DNA from: Lachnospiraceae bacterium
Lineage (GTDB): Bacteria > Bacillota > Clostridia > Lachnospirales > Lachnospiraceae
DNA: 34,110 nt
Assembly (NCBI GenBank): GCA_030524525.1
Contig: JAUNGI010000030.1
Coordinates: forward strand, 1-34,110
Reading direction: 5' to 3'
This document shows, in pieces, positions 24,323 to 32,177 of this stretch. Both the position numbers and the translations under genes were made by a program. Position 1 is the first letter of the stretch. Each line of letters begins with the position of its first letter. Under the pieces are notes generated by a model, which saw only the letters and a list, made by a program, of their open reading frames with translations, searched no databases and was not told the origin of the DNA.

Positions 24323-24348
24323 TGTTCCAATTAACCGATCCATCTGTC
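24320..24348 (-). promoter_or_regulatory. putative AraC-regulator operator at the GH3 promoter
   Basis: On the - strand GACAGATGG and AATTGGAACACTT are separated by 7 bases (3 in the GH5 copy). The proximal block ends 20 bases before the -10 box, against 21 in the GH5 promoter. It lies in the short gap after the DUF3795 gene. Confidence 0.6.
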
Positions 24349-24356
24349 CGATTTTG

Positions 24357-24641
24357 TCATTGCGCCCCGGTCGCTCCGGAGCCCGCGCCGCTCTGCTTCG
24401 CCTCCCGCTTCCACCGCAGCCACTCCTTGTCGAGCACCGTACAGCGCCGCTTTTCCAAAATCGTATCGCAGGGAAAGTCCCCGCACATTCCGCAGGCGGC
24501 GATCTTCCGCTCCAGAACGCAGTCGCGGGTAAAGCAGTCTCCCGGCCCGTTCGCCTCCAAGCATCCGGCGCAGCTGCCGTTCAGATAGGTGGGGCAGCTC
24601 CCGCAGTAAAAGCCGCATTTGCCCAAAAGCCGTTCTTCCAT
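24357..24641 (-). CDS. DUF3795 cysteine-rich protein
   Basis: This 94-residue protein carries a dense cysteine pattern (CGFYCGSCPTYLNGSCAGC at about 9-27, then DCFTRDC, CGMCGDFPC), characteristic of DUF3795 proteins, small putative zinc- or metal-binding proteins common in anaerobes. The function is unknown. AAAGGAG precedes the ATG, and a perfect consensus promoter lies about 45 bases upstream. It is transcribed in the same direction as GH3 but ends just before the GH3 operator and promoter, so the two are probably separate units. Confidence 0.88.
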   Translation of the reverse strand: MEERLLGKCGFYCGSCPTYLNGSCAGCLEANGPGDCFTRDCVLERKIAACGMCGDFPCDTILEKRRCTVLDKEWLRWKREAKQSGAGSGATGAQ

Positions 24642-24683
24642 CTTGGTTTCTCCTTTGCTTTTCCGACTTCTCCGTTGAATTTC

Positions 24684-24712
24684 ATTATATGGTATCGTTT
24701 TCAGGGTGTCAA
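24684..24712 (-). promoter_or_regulatory. perfect sigma-A promoter of the DUF3795 gene
   Basis: TTGACA (24712-24707) and TATAAT (24689-24684) on the - strand with a 17-base spacer match the consensus at every position, so strong constitutive expression is expected. Confidence 0.85.
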
Positions 24713-24726
24713 TGCAGAGTGGGACG

Positions 24727-24862
24727 GGGATATGCCCCGCCCCTTGCGCGTAAGCGCTTCAAGGCTGCGATTGCAGAGGTCAAAGCAGAAAATGCGGCGG
24801 CAAATATGGAAAGACCAGGAGAACTTCCAGATAGACAGACAGACGAAGCAATGATAAAATGA
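24727..24862 (+). pseudogene. possible remnant of a coding region
   Basis: A + strand frame without a start codon ends in TGA at 24862 and reads like protein, including KRFKAAIAEVKAENAAANME then RPGELPDRQTDEAMIK. Its codons (AGA, GGA, CCA, ATA) differ from the GC-rich neighbours and match the AT-richer XRE gene next to it. I read it as the tail of a lost gene, perhaps from a mobile element, but I do not recognise the parent family. It could be chance. Confidence 0.3.
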
Positions 24863-24913
24863 TGTTATGCGGCTGCAGGCAATGCAACCTGTAGTTTACA
24901 TTTAGAACCTCGA

Positions 24914-24967
24914 TAATGGTGGTCTTTCAGACATCAAACAGGTACCATTAACACGAGCAAGATGCTC
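24914..24967 (+). promoter_or_regulatory. inverted repeats in the XRE gene leader
   Basis: TAATGGT (24914-24920) and ACCATTA (24944-24950) are a perfect 7-base inverted repeat with a 23-base spacer. GAGCA and TGCTC (24955-24967) form a tight hairpin just before the GGAGG. The first may be an operator for autoregulation by the XRE protein. I see no clear -35/-10 pair here. The rest of 24713-24984 holds only the remnant above. Confidence 0.4.
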
Positions 24968-24984
24968 AGATCGGAGGACACACT

Positions 24985-25662
24985 ATGACATTGGGTGAGA
25001 AATTATCAAAACTACGAAAAGAAAACAATTACACGCAGGAGCAGCTTGCTGATGTTCTTGGAGTATCCAGACAGGCGATCAGCAAATGGGAAAGCAATCT
25101 TACATATCCGGAAACCGATAAATTAGTACGGATGAGTAAACTCTTTCATTGCACGACGGATTACTTGCTTTTGGAAGAAGTTGAAACGGTTGCAGCCCCA
25201 GAGCCAACTCGTTTCGAACAGCATACTCTGCCAACCAATCAGATCTTCATCGAGTCCCCCCTTACCAAAAATTTGGTTTCGTGTTTTAAGGTAACCGCTT
25301 CTCCAGTGCTTTTTCCGACGAAAAGGCAACCAAAATATTTGTTACTTGGTGTTGATAAGGTTACGCTTCTTGGAGAACACACAACTCAGCTGGGATGGTA
25401 TGAGAATGAAGAGGATATTCAAAGAGAAATATCGGAGATCACGTCAGCCATTCGCGATGGGGAAAACAGTTATACCCTAAAATATAATGTTGAAGTGGAT
25501 GCAGGGAATTTTGACGTTGTTATGAAAAAAGCACGGGATAATGATAAGCACATAAGCTTCCCCAAAATATTGATATGCATGTTGGCACTGATCGCTGTCA
25601 TAATTGTTTTTTGTTTTGGCAGGGACATTATGGAAGCAATCTTTAGTATATTCGGAATATAA
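24985..25662 (+). CDS. XRE-family regulator with C-terminal membrane anchor
   Basis: In this 225-residue protein an N-terminal Cro/C1-type helix-turn-helix (LGEKLSKLRKENNYTQEQLADVLGVSRQAISKWE, residues 3-37) continues through NLTYPETDKLVRMSKLFHCTTDYLL, the standard clostridial form. A middle region of about 110 residues, largely beta, has no recognised fold. A single transmembrane segment (about 194-212) lies near the C-terminus. DNA binding from a membrane tether suggests sensing of an envelope signal, which is inference. GGAGG precedes the ATG. Codon use is AT-richer than its neighbours, which suggests horizontal acquisition. Confidence 0.9.
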   Translation: MTLGEKLSKLRKENNYTQEQLADVLGVSRQAISKWESNLTYPETDKLVRMSKLFHCTTDYLLLEEVETVAAPEPTRFEQHTLPTNQIFIESPLTKNLVSCFKVTASPVLFPTKRQPKYLLLGVDKVTLLGEHTTQLGWYENEEDIQREISEITSAIRDGENSYTLKYNVEVDAGNFDVVMKKARDNDKHISFPKILICMLALIAVIIVFCFGRDIMEAIFSIFGI

Positions 25663-25833
25663 AAATCTCTCTTGCAGACCGAAATAATTATGTACCGCCG
25701 CCTCATGGACAACAGGAAGAACACCCATTCTTGCCGCGTTCCGCTTTAGGGAAACGCATCCGCCGTCAACGCGCCGTCCTGTGAAGAAGCGCTGTCCAAT
25801 TTCTGAATTTGCTGTGAAAAGCCCGATTTTAAC

Positions 25834-25862
25834 TTTACACCGATTTTACAAATAGGTATAAT
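25834..25862 (+). promoter_or_regulatory. promoter of the VTC-DUF4956-CotH operon
   Basis: TTTACA (25834-25839) and TATAAT (25857-25862) match 11 of 12 consensus bases with a 17-base spacer, about 50 bases before the first gene. The stretch 25663-25833 shows no other convincing gene or terminator. Confidence 0.75.
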
Positions 25863-25913
25863 GTCCCTAACAGCCAAAAGCCAAATTCGCATGTTGGGAG
25901 GTGTATTCCGGAA

Positions 25914-26708
25914 ATGCGCCGATATGAAAATCCGTTTTCCGAGCGGCAGAAGCGGCATGAGATCAAAACGCTGCTGACCTATCCGCAGTACCTTGAGCTG
26001 CGGCAGCGTGCCCTGCCCCTGCTGACCCCGGACAAGCATATGAGCGAGCCGGAGGGCTACCGGGTGCAGAGCGTCTATCTGGACGACGCTTTTTGTTCCG
26101 CCTACCGGGAAAAGGACGGGGGCGTTCAGCACCGGAACAAATTCCGCATCCGCGCCTACAACGGCTCGGACAGGTTTCTCGTTCTGGAGAACAAGGAAAA
26201 AATCGACGACCGGATCATGAAGACCTCCCTGCAAATTACACGGGCGGACTACGACGCCGTCCTGTCCGGAGATTTTTCTCCGCTTCTTGCCTACGACCAT
26301 CCGCTGGCGCGGCAGGTCTGCGCGCTCCATGCCGCCCGTCTCCTTCGCCCCGCGGTCATCGTCGAGTACGAGCGGGAGGCGTATGTGCATCCGCTTTCGA
26401 TGGTGCGGATCACCTTTGACAAGAGGATCGCCGCAGGAACCAACAGCTTGGATATGTTCGACCCCCGGCTCGTAACGCGTCCGATCTTTGACCGGCAGGA
26501 GGTCGTGTTGGAGATCAAATACGGCGAGTACTTCCCCCTGTACCTGAAACAGCTTTTGCAGAACAACGGACGGAAGCTGGCGATCTCCAAATTCGTCCAG
26601 TGCTGCGACAAGCTGAAAGCACAGTATATTATTTTAACGCCGCACGGGCCCTCCGCCGATCTGCGGCAGAACGGAGCAAGTCATGAACGACTACATAACG
26701 GAAATTAA
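25914..26708 (+). CDS. VTC-domain (polyphosphate polymerase-like) protein
   Basis: This 264-residue protein is built on the VTC/CYTH-type triphosphate tunnel fold, which in the yeast VTC complex makes polyphosphate from ATP. Visible hallmarks are the N-terminal RHEIKTLL, YRVQSVYLDD (49-58), alternating basic residues in RNKFRIRAYN (R74, K76, R78, R80), LENKEK (91-96), VIVEYERE and EIKYGEYFP near the end. No membrane segment, so cytosolic. Bacterial homologues are linked to DUF4956 and CotH genes; the polymer or product is not established. GGAGG lies 12 bases before the ATG, rather far. It overlaps the next gene by 26 bases. Confidence 0.9.
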   Translation: MRRYENPFSERQKRHEIKTLLTYPQYLELRQRALPLLTPDKHMSEPEGYRVQSVYLDDAFCSAYREKDGGVQHRNKFRIRAYNGSDRFLVLENKEKIDDRIMKTSLQITRADYDAVLSGDFSPLLAYDHPLARQVCALHAARLLRPAVIVEYEREAYVHPLSMVRITFDKRIAAGTNSLDMFDPRLVTRPIFDRQEVVLEIKYGEYFPLYLKQLLQNNGRKLAISKFVQCCDKLKAQYIILTPHGPSADLRQNGASHERLHNGN

Positions 26709-27345
26709 AAATCTGATGAGCCAAGCCGATTCCCTGAGCGCCACGTCCCCGGCGCAGATCGTCGCCTGCCTGACCTTTACGGTTCTGTGCGCGGCGGTCA
26801 TCTATCTGGTCTATCGCTTCTTTTATCGGGGCGCCTGCTACAGCGAGAACTTCGCGGTTCTGCTTGTTATGGTGACCTTGGTCACCGCCATGATCATCCT
26901 GACGATCAGCTCCAGCGTGGCTCTTTCCCTCGGAACCATCGGCGCGCTCAGCATCATCCGCTTCCGCTCCGCGATCAAAGACCCTCTCGACGTGGGCTTC
27001 CTGTTCTGGGCGGTGGTTGCGGGACTGACGACCGGCGCGGGCATGGTGCCCTTCGCCCTGATCGGCTCTCTCTTTCTGGCGTTCGTCTATGTGGCAATGA
27101 CGCTTCTGCGCACATCCGGCGGCACCTATCTGCTGATCGTAAGCTACGAGGACGCCGCCGCCGAAGCCGTGGACGCGGCGCTTTCCGGCATTTCCGGCAA
27201 ATTAAAGAACAAAACGCGCTACAAGGACTCGACAGAGCTGACGTTACAAGTTAAAATAAAGAAAAAGAACACCGCTTTTATGGAGGAGCTGCACGGAATC
27301 GAAGGCGTGAACAACTGTGTGCTTGTAGAGTTTACCGGAGAATAA
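26683..27345 (+). CDS. DUF4956 membrane protein
   Basis: This 220-residue protein has about four transmembrane segments between 25 and 145, including the conserved GTIGALSIIRFRSAIKDPLD loop (about 87-106) that marks DUF4956. A soluble ferredoxin-like C-terminal domain (about 147-220, TYLLIVSYEDAAAEAV to VLVEFTGE) follows. The function is unknown. The basic conserved loop could handle anionic substrate or polyphosphate from the partner VTC protein (inference). It overlaps the VTC gene by 26 bases and sits 34 bases before the CotH gene, so the three are co-expressed. Confidence 0.93.
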   Translation: MNDYITEIKNLMSQADSLSATSPAQIVACLTFTVLCAAVIYLVYRFFYRGACYSENFAVLLVMVTLVTAMIILTISSSVALSLGTIGALSIIRFRSAIKDPLDVGFLFWAVVAGLTTGAGMVPFALIGSLFLAFVYVAMTLLRTSGGTYLLIVSYEDAAAEAVDAALSGISGKLKNKTRYKDSTELTLQVKIKKKNTAFMEELHGIEGVNNCVLVEFTGE

Positions 27346-27379
27346 ACGACGGCTCTTGGGCGGAAGAAACGGAGAAGGT

Positions 27380-29791
27380 ATGGACAGCAATAAACGAAAC
27401 GCATGGATCGGGTTGGGCGTCCTGCTGATTGTGGGGATCATCGCGGGCGCCGTCTTGTTTTCCCAGCGCGACGGGGACGGTTCCGACGCGGAGGCAACGC
27501 CCACGGGAACGCTGACCGGAGAAAACGACAAAAAACCGGACGGAGACGGCAGCATTACGCCTCTGCCGGACTATGAGGACGACGAATTTGTATTTACCGA
27601 AGACATGAGCGACATTATGTTTTCGCATAACGGCTATTTTTACGGCAAGGCGGTCACGCTGAAGATCTACAGCCGCAGAGGCGGCGACCTTTACTATACC
27701 ACCGACGGCAGCGAGCCCACCGCCGCCTCGCAGAAATACGAGGAGAAGGGCATCTCCCTGATGGCAAACGTAAACGGTCAGCCCAAGGTCTATCCGGTGC
27801 AGGTCAAGGCGATCTACGACGACGGAACGGAATCGGACGTATTCGTACATACCTATTTCATCGGCTCTGCGGTCGAAAGCCGCTACACGACGCTGGTATT
27901 CAGCATCGTCGGCGAGCCGGACGATCTGACCAACGCGCCCGACGGCATCTTTTACGGCGAAAACTACAAGCTGCGCGGCAGGGAAAGCGAACGCCCCGTC
28001 CATCTGGAGCTGATCAACGCCGAGGGCGAGGCTCTGGTCTCGCAGTTTGCCGGCATCCGGATCTACGGCGGCGTTTCCCGCGAAAGCTTCCAGAAATCCA
28101 TGAAATTCTATGCCCGCAAAACCTACGACGCCAACCACGGCTCGTTCCGCCTTTCCTGCTTTGACGAGCTGCGTCAGGACGGCACGAACACGCAGGTGCT
28201 GAATTACGACAAGTTCGTTCTGCGAAACTGCGGAAACGATTTTCAGTTTGCCTATATCCGGGACGAGCTGAACCAGACCTTGGCGGCGCGGGCGGGCTTT
28301 CGGGACTATGAGGCGGTGCTTCCCGCCATTGCTTACCGAAACGGGGAATACATCGGCTTCTACTGGCTCCACGCAAGCTACTGCGACGACTATTTTAAGA
28401 CCAAGTACGGGGCGAACCCGACGGCTCCGGAGGCCGAAGCCCCTGCCGGGGAATTTGTCGTTCTTGAGGGCGGCGACACCTTCAAACGGGCGGACGAGGA
28501 CGACGAGCTGCAAACCGGTCTGGCGGAGGAATACGACGCGGCTTACGCGGACTTTACCGAGCGCGGCGCGGCGAACGACGAGGTCTACGAGGAGCTGCGG
28601 GCGTGGATGGACGTGGAAAACTATTTGGACTATTTCGCCTATAACATCTACCTGTGCAATAAGGATTGGCCAAACAACAACTACAAGTGCTACCGCTACT
28701 CTGCGGGCGACGGAGAAGCCTACGCCGCACAGGGCGCTTACGATGGCCGCTGGCGCTATCTTCTGCATGACGTCGATTACACGCTGGGTCTGTATGAGCA
28801 GACGGAGGTGCTTTCCTCCTACAACACGCTGGAGCAGGTCCTCACGCCGGGCACCGACCGGTACTCGCCGCTCTTTGCACAGCTGATGGAGCGGAGCGAC
28901 TGCCGCGAATACTTCGTAAAGAGATCGCTGGATTTCGGGAACGGCGCGCTGTCCGCCTCCAACATTTTGCAGACGCTTGACGCGATGAACGCCGAGCGGG
29001 AAACGGAGATGGAATATTATTACAACTATCTGGAAGGCTCCGGAGATCCTACGGTCTGGACGAACCGCGGGCATTTCGACGGCTATACGGAGGTCATCCG
29101 AACGTTTGCCTCAACCCGCGCCGCGCGTTCCGTCGCCTTTATGAAGTCCGAATGGGAACTTGGCGAAACCTACGAGCTGGAGGCGGAGGCCGGCGACGAG
29201 GTGAAATTGCAGATCAACGGCTATGTGACCGACGCCGGCGTGCATTTTACCGGAACCTACTTTGCCGACTACGAAACCGAGATTTCGGCGCTCCTGCCTT
29301 ACGGTCATGCATTTGATTATTGGGAGGTAAACGGCAACCGCTGCGAGGACGAGGTCCTCCACATCACCGCCGGGGATATCGTAAACGGAGCCGTACAGAT
29401 CACGCTCCATACGTTTGAAACGGCGCTCACGCAGCCGCTCGTTTATGAGGTCAGCTCCAACAACAGCGATTTCGTTACGCTTTGGAACCCTTCCGACGAA
29501 ACGCTCGATCTCTCCGGCTACAGCCTGACGGACGGCAGCTTCACGTTCGCTTTTCCGGACGGAACCCAGCTTCCCGCCGGAGAAAAGGCGACCGTTTATT
29601 GCAGCAATTACAAGGGCGAGCTTCCGGAAAACGCGCTCTGCGCGGACTTCTCTCTTTCCGAGGGCGAGCGTCTGGAGCTTTCGGCAAACGGGGAAGCCGT
29701 TTCCGGAGTGGACATTCCACGGCTCCACAACGGATTTGTTTATCGTTTCGATCCCTACACCGGCGGCTACCGGGAGATCGCGGCAGACTAG
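27380..29791 (+). CDS. CotH-like kinase with chitobiase-type and lamin-tail domains
   Basis: CotH of Bacillus is an atypical protein kinase that phosphorylates spore-coat proteins. This 803-residue protein has an N-terminal membrane anchor (about 9-27), an acidic linker, a chitobiase-C-terminal-like beta domain (about 82-155, DLYYTTDGSEPT), the CotH domain (about 165-570) with RIYGGVSRESFQKSMKFYARK, YDKFVLRNCGND and HDVDYTLG (463-470, likely metal-binding D464/D466), and a C-terminal lamin-tail-like beta domain (about 690-790, VTLWNPSDETLDLSGYSL). It should face outward. The ATG at 27380 has GGAG 5 bases upstream; an in-frame TTG at 27356 is less likely. Its target is unknown: surface or spore proteins are possible. 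Confidence 0.93.
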   Translation: MDSNKRNAWIGLGVLLIVGIIAGAVLFSQRDGDGSDAEATPTGTLTGENDKKPDGDGSITPLPDYEDDEFVFTEDMSDIMFSHNGYFYGKAVTLKIYSRRGGDLYYTTDGSEPTAASQKYEEKGISLMANVNGQPKVYPVQVKAIYDDGTESDVFVHTYFIGSAVESRYTTLVFSIVGEPDDLTNAPDGIFYGENYKLRGRESERPVHLELINAEGEALVSQFAGIRIYGGVSRESFQKSMKFYARKTYDANHGSFRLSCFDELRQDGTNTQVLNYDKFVLRNCGNDFQFAYIRDELNQTLAARAGFRDYEAVLPAIAYRNGEYIGFYWLHASYCDDYFKTKYGANPTAPEAEAPAGEFVVLEGGDTFKRADEDDELQTGLAEEYDAAYADFTERGAANDEVYEELRAWMDVENYLDYFAYNIYLCNKDWPNNNYKCYRYSAGDGEAYAAQGAYDGRWRYLLHDVDYTLGLYEQTEVLSSYNTLEQVLTPGTDRYSPLFAQLMERSDCREYFVKRSLDFGNGALSASNILQTLDAMNAERETEMEYYYNYLEGSGDPTVWTNRGHFDGYTEVIRTFASTRAARSVAFMKSEWELGETYELEAEAGDEVKLQINGYVTDAGVHFTGTYFADYETEISALLPYGHAFDYWEVNGNRCEDEVLHITAGDIVNGAVQITLHTFETALTQPLVYEVSSNNSDFVTLWNPSDETLDLSGYSLTDGSFTFAFPDGTQLPAGEKATVYCSNYKGELPENALCADFSLSEGERLELSANGEAVSGVDIPRLHNGFVYRFDPYTGGYREIAAD

Positions 29792-29817
29792 CCGAGCCTC
29801 CGCCGACCGCTTCGCAG

Positions 29818-29856
29818 AAAACCCCCGAACCATTTTCAGAATGATCCGGGGGTTTT
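29818..29856 (+). terminator. terminator after the CotH gene
   Basis: AAAACCCCCG (29818-29827) pairs with CGGGGGTTTT (29847-29856), with extra pairing of CATT and AATG inside the loop. The T run is short (4). It lies 27 bases after the CotH stop and before the next gene. Confidence 0.75.
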
Positions 29857-29902
29857 GCATAAAAAACAAACTTTGACGCATGCGCTTGCAAAGGAGCAGT
29901 TT

Positions 29903-30439
29903 ATGGAACAACTCGAATTGTACATACCCAAGTTCGAAGATCTTTGGTTCTATCAGAAAATGATGTCCGACCCGGAAACCATGTCCTACAATGCGGGTTG
30001 GGATGTTTCCTATCCGGGCTATCACCGTGACACCGGCTGCATCGACTATCCGGATGAGGTTATGGCAGATTGGTATTCCGGCTGGGTGGGTCATGAGCCG
30101 GAACGCTTCTATGCCTATATCAAGCGCAGCCTTGACGGTGCGTGGATCGGTGATGTGAACTTCCACTACAACCCGGAAAAGGACTGGTGGGACATGGGCA
30201 TCGTGATTTATGCGCCCTATCGTGGAAAGGGCTATGCCGTTCCCGCGCTGAAAAAGCTGCTTGACCACGCGTTCCGCGACTGGGGCATTTCCAGAATCCA
30301 TAACGATTTTGAGGTCGCCCGGAACGAGGTCGCCGCATGGAAAGCACACCGCAAAGCGGGGTTCAAGGAACTGGGCATCGAGAACGGGTTTCTTCAAATG
30401 ATGATTACGAAAGAGGGCTACTTCGCGAATAATTCTTAA
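29903..30439 (+). CDS. GNAT-family N-acetyltransferase
   Basis: This 178-residue protein transfers an acetyl group from acetyl-CoA to an unknown acceptor. The acetyl-CoA-binding motif A is seen as DMGIVIYAPYRGKGYAVPAL (R-G-K-G-Y loop), followed by a helix and the typical late segment RNEVAAWKAHRKAGFKELG. The N-terminal half with many aromatic residues is the variable acceptor side. The fold resembles RimJ/RimL-like or aminoglycoside-type GNATs, and the substrate cannot be told. GGAG precedes the ATG at 29903; the open frame extends to 29855 but starts inside the terminator. The convergent ATPase gene follows; 30440-30605 shows no clear gene or good terminator. Confidence 0.88.
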   Translation: MEQLELYIPKFEDLWFYQKMMSDPETMSYNAGWDVSYPGYHRDTGCIDYPDEVMADWYSGWVGHEPERFYAYIKRSLDGAWIGDVNFHYNPEKDWWDMGIVIYAPYRGKGYAVPALKKLLDHAFRDWGISRIHNDFEVARNEVAAWKAHRKAGFKELGIENGFLQMMITKEGYFANNS

Positions 30440-30605
30440 AAGACCTGCAAAGAGCCAAAGGCAAAATGTTCTTTATGCTTTCATCGCAAGCTTAGCGTGT
30501 TTCGATCTCCCCCGCTTTGCCGGTCAAATTTTTCTCGCAATTACGCAAAACCTCCCCAATATCTCCGGGGCATTATGTTTATTGCGCGCCATTTTTGTCG
30601 CATCT

Positions 30606-31901
30606 TTATTTTTCAAGACACTTCGGGTCAAGCAGAAAATCATAGATATTCACGGTCAGGATACCGAATTCATCATAGTGAGTCGGCACGATGTCCTTGG
30701 TAATGATGATTTTCTTAAAAGAATCGTCAATCTTTCTGAATGGTCTGATCTCCTGAATGTGCTTTGCTTCGTCAGGCAGGGTGTAGGCTGATTGAATATA
30801 GTATCTGGAAGAACCAAGATTACATACAAAATCAACTTCCAACTGCTTACGTGTTACTTTCCCGTTCTGGTCTTTTTCAGCGATAGGTACAACGCCCACA
30901 TCCACACTGTAACCACGCATACGAAGCTCATTGTAAATTACATTTTCCATGGAATGGGTCTGCTCGAGCTGACGAAAGTTAAGTCTTGCATTTCGAAGTC
31001 CAAGGTCAGAAAAGTAATATTTTTTGGGGGTCTCAATATATGCCTTTCCCTTGATGTCATAGCGTTGCGCAGACTCAATCAGGAAAGAATCTTCAAAGTA
31101 ATCCAAATACTTTTTAATGGTATTGGAAGTTATTTTGGATTTCTTCACGGTCCTAAATGTGTTTTTAAGCTTCTCCGGATTGGTCAGAGAACCAATCGCA
31201 GAAGAAAGAATGTTCAACAGATCCTCCAATTCGCCAATGTTCTTGACACGGTTCCGCTTGAATATATCCTGGATATAAATTTCGCTGAACAGGTTCTGTA
31301 ATGCCGTAGCTTTATCATTTGCCCCATCACGCAGAACGACCAAAGGAATGCCGCCATAGAGCATATACTCGGATAATCCCATATACTTATCGCCCCCATA
31401 TACAGACATAAACTCTGCAAAGCTCAGAGGATACATATGAACTTCATCCCCACGACCGGCAAATTCGGTGGCAATATCTTTAGACAGGAGCTTTGCATTA
31501 CTTCCTGTTACAAATACATCCATGTTATCCTTTCGCAGATAACCGTTCAGTACAGCTTCAAAGCAATCCAACATCTGGATTTCATCAAGTAGCAAATAAT
31601 ACATTCCATCGTCAACGACTTTGGATCGGACATAATCCATGAATTTTTCCGGGTCTGCCCCACGCTTTTCTTTTTCAATCCGAATAAGGCTTTCGCCAAT
31701 CAAATACAGATCGTCCGCTGAGTCAAAGGCAAAACGTATGATATGGTCAACATCCACACCGCTATCTAGTAAATGATGATAGAAAAGGTTATTGAGCAGA
31801 TAGGACTTACCACATCTGCGAATACCAGTGACAACCTTAATTAGTCCGTTGTTCTTTCTTTTTATCAACTTATCCAAGTAAAAATCTCTACGAATCTCCA
31901 T
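30606..31901 (-). CDS. AAA-type ATPase with DUF4143 domain
   Basis: This 431-residue protein has an N-terminal P-loop (Walker A GIRRCGKS, residues 26-33) and Walker B-like YYLLLDEIQML. VTGSNAKLLS is a sensor-1 motif, and FAGRGDEVHMYPLSFAEF is typical of this archaeal-style ATPase family. A C-terminal DUF4143 domain (about 215-420) is related to restriction-endonuclease folds in some members. These are widespread single genes of unknown role, often in variable regions. AAGGAGG precedes the ATG. Codon use is clearly AT-richer than the surrounding genes, suggesting recent transfer. Confidence 0.93.
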   Translation of the reverse strand: MEIRRDFYLDKLIKRKNNGLIKVVTGIRRCGKSYLLNNLFYHHLLDSGVDVDHIIRFAFDSADDLYLIGESLIRIEKEKRGADPEKFMDYVRSKVVDDGMYYLLLDEIQMLDCFEAVLNGYLRKDNMDVFVTGSNAKLLSKDIATEFAGRGDEVHMYPLSFAEFMSVYGGDKYMGLSEYMLYGGIPLVVLRDGANDKATALQNLFSEIYIQDIFKRNRVKNIGELEDLLNILSSAIGSLTNPEKLKNTFRTVKKSKITSNTIKKYLDYFEDSFLIESAQRYDIKGKAYIETPKKYYFSDLGLRNARLNFRQLEQTHSMENVIYNELRMRGYSVDVGVVPIAEKDQNGKVTRKQLEVDFVCNLGSSRYYIQSAYTLPDEAKHIQEIRPFRKIDDSFKKIIITKDIVPTHYDEFGILTVNIYDFLLDPKCLEK

Positions 31902-31920
31902 TCAGCAGCCTCCTTGCGAA

Positions 31921-32036
31921 AGATTTTTGCAACCTAACACAGTTTTCTGTTCTATCTTATCACAAAACAGATGCCAACTCAATAGGTTCGCACAGCTTTG
32001 AAAAAGATTTTTGCAACCTTTAGCATTTCTCTGTTC
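31921..32036. repeat. imperfect direct repeat upstream of the ATPase gene
   Basis: AGATTTTTGCAACCT starts at 31921 and again at 32005, 84 bases apart, each followed by a related T-rich stretch ending in CTGTTC. The left copy covers the ATPase leader. It may be a duplicated promoter or operator, or a scar of insertion. 32037-32177 is AT-rich with no gene I can support. Confidence 0.5.
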
Positions 32037-32177
32037 CAGAAATACAGCAACATATAGTATATGCAGGAGGCCGCTTTCGAGATCATATGATTTTCACTTT
32101 TAAGAGCAGGTAGCATTTCATATGATGATTACGGTGATTTATTTCGTATAATGTTGGAAGTAATTGAATCTATTTTC

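Noticed and set aside
24863-24900. CTGCAGG and CCTGTAG hairpin as a terminator or tRNA-like element.
   Set aside because: No T run follows and the fold lacks tRNA features; probably an incidental stem in the AT-richer patch.
25745-25765. Similarity of AGGGAAACGCA here to AGGGAACGCA near 34098 as another dispersed repeat.
   Set aside because: The match is about 10 bases with no shared flanks, compatible with chance.
27332-29074. A 580-codon open frame opposite the CotH gene, and similar long antisense frames opposite GH115/truA (9203-10990), GH78 (16423-18039) and GH3 (22787-24334).
   Set aside because: They mirror the codon pattern of the real genes in GC-rich DNA, have no protein motifs and no ribosome binding sites, and overlap well-supported genes completely.
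32041-32177. A TATAAT near 32150 on the + strand as a promoter for a small gene.
   Set aside because: No acceptable -35 box, and no open frame with a ribosome binding site follows; it points into the antisense of the sirtuin gene.
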